Assembly (NCBI GenBank): GCA_004293165.1
Contig: RDYL01000003.1
Coordinates: forward strand, 186,001-250,000
Reading direction: 5' to 3'
Length of the DNA stretch: 64,000 bases
Origin: Flavobacteriia bacterium
GTDB taxonomy: Bacteria > Bacteroidota > Bacteroidia > Flavobacteriales > Flavobacteriaceae
In this document: piece by piece, positions 61,901 through 64,000 of the stretch
Position numbering within the stretch: the first letter of the stretch is position 1
Layout of the letters: each line of letters begins with the position of its first letter
Made by a program: the position numbers and the translations under genes
Notes under the pieces: model-generated
The model's input: only the letters and a program-made list of their open reading frames with translations
What the model was told of the DNA's origin: nothing
Databases searched by the model: none

Positions 61901-62008
61901 TTCACGAACACCTAAATAACTATAGCCTAAAATACCAAAAAGTATAATCAATAAATTGATTACAATGGTAAATACGGGTCTTTTTATACTTAAAGTAGAT
62001 AAACTCAT
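58922..62008 (-). CDS. RND efflux permease (AcrB/HAE1-like)
   Basis: This 1028-residue inner-membrane pump subunit has a normal length for HAE1 transporters: twelve membrane helices, two large periplasmic loops and the proton-relay aspartates in ATGLVVDDGIVVTENIF of helix 4. The N-terminus SLSTLSIKRPVFTIVINLLI is typical. It extrudes drugs or other amphiphiles using proton motive force. It lies 21 bases downstream of the adaptor gene. Confidence 0.95.
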   Translation of the reverse strand: MSLSTLSIKRPVFTIVINLLIILFGILGYSYLGVREFPSIDPAVINVRTNYTGANAEIIESQITEPLEKAINSIDGIRNITSSSNQGSSNITVEFKLEKNLEEAANDVRDKVSQAVRSLPQDIDAPPVVAKADADSDAIISMTVQSQSRNALELSDYAENVISERMQTIPGVSSVQIWGQKRYSMRIWMDPIKLNAYEITVADVRNALDKQNVELPSGKLTGANTELMVKTLGNLSTEKEFNDIIIVADANKTVRLSDIGYAVLASENLETKFTESGNPMVAVAIIPQPGTNYLEIAEQFYAEVEKLKKDLPSDIKLDIALDNTLFIKKSVIEVAETLAISIVLVIIIIFLFFRDWSIAFRPLIDIPISLIATFFIMYLCGFSINVLTLLAIVLATGLVVDDGIVVTENIFKKVEEGMSPIEAAIKGSNEIFFAVISISVTLAAVFLPIIFLEGFVGRLFREFGVVIGAAVLISAFVSLTLTPMLNAYLMKGGEQKKTKFYEFTEPFFVNLNKGYANSLTNFLKRRWLSFPIIGVCIGLIVLFFAILPKETAPYDDRSLGVVSVTTPEGATFEYTDKFMDELSKLINDSIPEKKVALVITSPGFMSSSVNAGRVRLALVDPSEREKSQKEVVDDLNKWAKKYPQAKVNVSEQPTISVNRRGGLPIQYIIQAPNFEKLREKIPQFMEEASKNETFSNVDVNLKFNKPEINVTINREKAESLGISVLDVAQTLQLSLSGQRFGYFMQNGKQYQVIGQFDEKDRDAPLDLTSMFVKNKAGELIQLDNIVEVEEQSNPPQLFHNNRYMSATVSAGLAPGKSMIDGINAMDEIKEKVLDDTFTTDLGGESRDFVESSSNTSFAFGLALLLIYLILAAQFESFIDPFIIILTVPMAVAGALFSLWLFGQTWNIFSQIGTVMLIGLVTKNGILIVEFANQLREQGKSKYDAILEASEARLRPILMTSLAIALGALPIALSLGAASASRMGMGVVIVGGTMFSLILTLFVIPAIYLMWSRAKKHRPEFDNLDALEK

Positions 62009-62012
62009 TTGT

Positions 62013-62054
62013 AAGTGGGAAGTTAGAAGTTAGAAGCTGGAAGCTGGAAGTTTA
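62013..62054. repeat. Heptamer tandem repeat spanning the end of the adaptor gene
   Basis: Six successive heptamers, AAGTGGG, AAGTTAG, AAGTTAG, AAGCTGG, AAGCTGG, AAGTTTA, fill the gap between adaptor and permease and continue across the stop codon at 62030, supplying the last codons of the adaptor (KLPASSF). It is the clearest of the period-7 tracts in this window. Confidence 0.75.
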
Positions 62055-63115
62055 GATTGTTTGACTTTAACTTTAATTTCGGCTTCATCTTTTAGAGCCA
62101 TAACGCCAGAAGTTAGAATTGTATCGCCAGATTTTATGCCTTGTGTAACGATAACGTCTTTATCTGTTCTGGCAATGGTTTCAATTTTTACTTCTTTTGC
62201 TTTTCCATTATTGGCAATGTACACCACTTTTCCGTCTTGAACAGGAACTACTGCTTCTGAAGGAATTTTAATAGCACCTTTGATATTTTTTAAAGGAAGT
62301 TCAATAGTAGCGAATGTTCCCGCTAATAATTTTCCACTTGGATTTTCGGCAATCGCTCTGATTTTTAAAGTTCGTGTAGAAGTTTCAATCTCAGGTTCGA
62401 TAGCGTAAATTTTAGCTGTGAATTTTTCAGGATTATTTGGAATTGTAAATTGAATAGGTGAGTTGTTTTCCACTTCTGAAGCATATTTTTCAGGAATTGA
62501 AAAACTTATTTTTACTTGATTTGCACTTACTAATTTAGTGATTAGCGTAGTTGGAGTTAGATACGTTCCAGGAGAAATATTTCGCAATCCAATTTTTCCC
62601 GAAAAGGGAGCTTTTAGAGTTGTTTTAGCAATTTGCGCTTGAATTAATTGCGTTTGCGCTTTTAAACTTCTGAATTCGGCACTTGCAATATCGTATTCTT
62701 CTTGACTAATGGCTTCTTTTTGTAATAATAGTTTAGCTCTTCTTTCATTTTCTGAAGCTAAACTTTGACGGGTTTGAGCTTGCGAAAGTTGGGCACGTAA
62801 TTCGATATCATTTACTTTTAATAAAACTTGACCTTTTCTCACATTGGTGCCTTCTGTAAAATATATTTTCTCTACGATTCCAGAAACTTCACTTCTTATT
62901 TCTACATTTTCATTGGCTTCAATAGACCCTGAAAGCGAAATGGTATTCGCAAAATTAGTTTCTGAAACGACTATAGCATCGACCATCATAGGTGGTTTTT
63001 TATCTCCTTTTCCACCGCCTTTTTCAGATTCTTCACTATTTTTTGTAATTCGATATCCAATTAAACCTAAAAGAGTTAAAGTAATTAACGTGATGCTTAT
63101 AGTTTTTATTTTCAT
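62030..63115 (-). CDS. RND efflux periplasmic adaptor (membrane fusion protein)
   Basis: This 361-residue adaptor has an N-terminal membrane anchor (about 5-22, ISITLITLTLLGLIGYRI), a lipoyl-like half-motif (GSIEANENVEIRSEVSGIVE), a coiled-coil hairpin (about 105-160, rich in Glu, Gln and Lys), the second lipoyl half (APFSGKIGLRNISPG), a beta-barrel and a C-terminal membrane-proximal domain (GVMALKDEAEIKVK). It bridges permease and TolC-type duct. The last residues come from an intergenic heptamer repeat. It is the first gene of the operon. Confidence 0.92.
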   Translation of the reverse strand: MKIKTISITLITLTLLGLIGYRITKNSEESEKGGGKGDKKPPMMVDAIVVSETNFANTISLSGSIEANENVEIRSEVSGIVEKIYFTEGTNVRKGQVLLKVNDIELRAQLSQAQTRQSLASENERRAKLLLQKEAISQEEYDIASAEFRSLKAQTQLIQAQIAKTTLKAPFSGKIGLRNISPGTYLTPTTLITKLVSANQVKISFSIPEKYASEVENNSPIQFTIPNNPEKFTAKIYAIEPEIETSTRTLKIRAIAENPSGKLLAGTFATIELPLKNIKGAIKIPSEAVVPVQDGKVVYIANNGKAKEVKIETIARTDKDVIVTQGIKSGDTILTSGVMALKDEAEIKVKVKQSKLPASSF

Positions 63116-63145
63116 AATATGATTTGATTCTTATTGATGTTGCTA

Positions 63146-63174
63146 CAAAGTTAGCTTTTACAGCATAATTTCAA
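63146..63174 (-). promoter_or_regulatory. Promoter of the RND efflux operon
   Basis: The minus strand reads TTG at 63174-63172, 18 bases of spacing and TAACTTTG at 63153-63146, a good match to TTTG-N19-TAnnTTTG. The adaptor ATG is 30 bases downstream. No adjacent repressor gene is visible. Confidence 0.7.
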
Positions 63175-63277
63175 CTCAAACTTACGATTTATTTAACATA
63201 GTTGTAGGTACAAATGTTGGAAAAATTTAAAAGTTTAGTTGTTTAAAAGTTTAAAAGGGGAAATGTTTTAAAAAGAA

Positions 63278-64000
63278 CTAACTAATATAGTTCCAAATAG
63301 TTTTCTTCTTGCTTAATTCGATAAAAGCTTCACGTAGTTTTGCATGTTCTGGTTTTTCCATTGGCGCATCGTCTTTTAAGAGTTTGATAGCATGATGACG
63401 TGCTAATTGCAAAATATCTTTGTCTTTAACTAAATCAGCAATTTGAAGGTTTAAAACGCCACTTTGTTGTTTGCCCATGATATCACCCGGACCACGTAAT
63501 TTTAAATCGACTTCTGAAATTTCAAAGCCATCATTCGTACGAACCATCGTTTCCATACGGATTTTACTATCGTTGCTTAGTTTGTGACTTGTCATTAAGA
63601 TGCAATAACTTTGTTCGGCACCTCGACCCACACGACCGCGTAACTGATGCAATTGTGATAACCCAAAGCGTTCTGCACTTTCAATCACCATTACGGAAGC
63701 ATTTGGTACATTCACACCAACCTCAATTACAGTCGTTGCAACCATAATATTGGTTTTTCCTTCTGAAAATCGTCGCATTTCTTCATCTTTATCAGCTGGT
63801 TTCATTTTTCCGTGAACAATGGAAATAGAATATTGAGGTAAAGGAAAATCCCTTGAAATACTTTCGTAACCATCCATCAAATCTTTGTAATCCATCTTCT
63901 CCGATTCTTGAATTAACGGATATACAATGTACACTTGGCGCCCTTTTGCAATTTCATCTTTTAAGAATTTCCAAACCTTTAAACGATTACTATCATAACG
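63278..64000 (-). CDS. recG: ATP-dependent DNA helicase RecG, C-terminal part (partial at window edge)
   Basis: The frame is open to the end of the window, so the N-terminal wedge domain and helicase motifs I-III lie outside. Visible are the second helicase domain with VHGKMKPADKDEEMRRFSEG, VATTVIEVGVNVPNASVMVI, QLHQLRGRVGRGAEQSYC and the RecG C-terminal signature DLKLRGPGDIMGKQQSG. RecG remodels stalled replication forks and Holliday junctions. An internal GTG start near 63934 is not the true start. Confidence 0.95.
   Translation of the reverse strand, partial: RYDSNRLKVWKFLKDEIAKGRQVYIVYPLIQESEKMDYKDLMDGYESISRDFPLPQYSISIVHGKMKPADKDEEMRRFSEGKTNIMVATTVIEVGVNVPNASVMVIESAERFGLSQLHQLRGRVGRGAEQSYCILMTSHKLSNDSKIRMETMVRTNDGFEISEVDLKLRGPGDIMGKQQSGVLNLQIADLVKDKDILQLARHHAIKLLKDDAPMEKPEHAKLREAFIELSKKKTIWNYIS

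Noticed and set aside
1-64000. CRISPR arrays, insertion sequences, rRNA genes and prophage
   Set aside because: No regularly spaced repeats, transposase genes, rRNA-like sequence or phage structural genes were found by eye.

Overview
The window is AT-rich chromosomal DNA of a Flavobacterium-like member of the Bacteroidetes. The evidence is TAnnTTTG-type -7 promoter elements, type IX secretion (T9SS) sorting domains, lipoproteins with acidic residues after the lipidated cysteine, and Bacteroidetes-restricted families (DUF5687, DUF4199, LETM1-related protein, a long SecA without a zinc tail). Both ends cut genes: the 3' part of dnaJ/cbpA on the left and the 3' part of recG, minus strand, on the right.

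Region 1 (1-24.3 kb) is mostly housekeeping: an ABC-2 exporter pair; a sigma-54-type response regulator lacking a DNA-binding domain; a half-size DEAD-box-like protein; an M3 peptidase; an ABC-F protein; an ECF sigma/anti-sigma operon whose downstream products carry TonB-plug-like domains; a second ABC exporter (ATPase plus DUF5687 permease); a PduO-type cobalamin adenosyltransferase; secA; a LETM1-related protein; and uvrA.

Region 2 (24.4-46.0 kb) is the centre of interest: a beta-1,3/1,6-glucan (laminarin-type) utilisation locus that has no SusC or SusD gene. It contains a T9SS-exported multi-domain glucan-binding candidate, a membrane-anchored two-component-propeller/LuxR regulator, a clan GH-A TIM barrel fused to a large outer-membrane beta-barrel, a surface lipoprotein sharing a binding-type module with the first protein, GH16, a cytoplasmic GH94/149/161-type beta-glucan phosphorylase, GH17 lipoprotein, GH30 lipoprotein, GPH-family symporter, cytoplasmic GH17, and a second, T9SS-exported GH16. 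A plausible flow is: surface GH16/GH17/GH30 cut and debranch the glucan, the enzyme-barrel fusion processes and possibly admits oligosaccharides, the symporter imports them, and phosphorylase plus GH17 finish them inside. A 14-base element (AAACTATACATTTA) occurs identically upstream of both transcription units flanking the regulator and may be its operator.

Region 3 (46-64 kb) has an ECF sigma factor with a small partner ORF, an endonuclease III that has lost its Fe-S cysteines, Bcp, KdsA, a YeeE/YedE pair, a frameshifted heavy-metal-binding protein, an NlpC/P60 hydrolase, a thiolase, a tRNA-Ser/Pro/Arg cluster, a cassette-like HEAT-type gene next to a gene remnant, a bestrophin-like channel, a complete RND efflux operon, and the end of recG. 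Degenerate 7-base tandem repeats recur in intergenic gaps across the window, and one REP-like palindrome abuts a short ORF.
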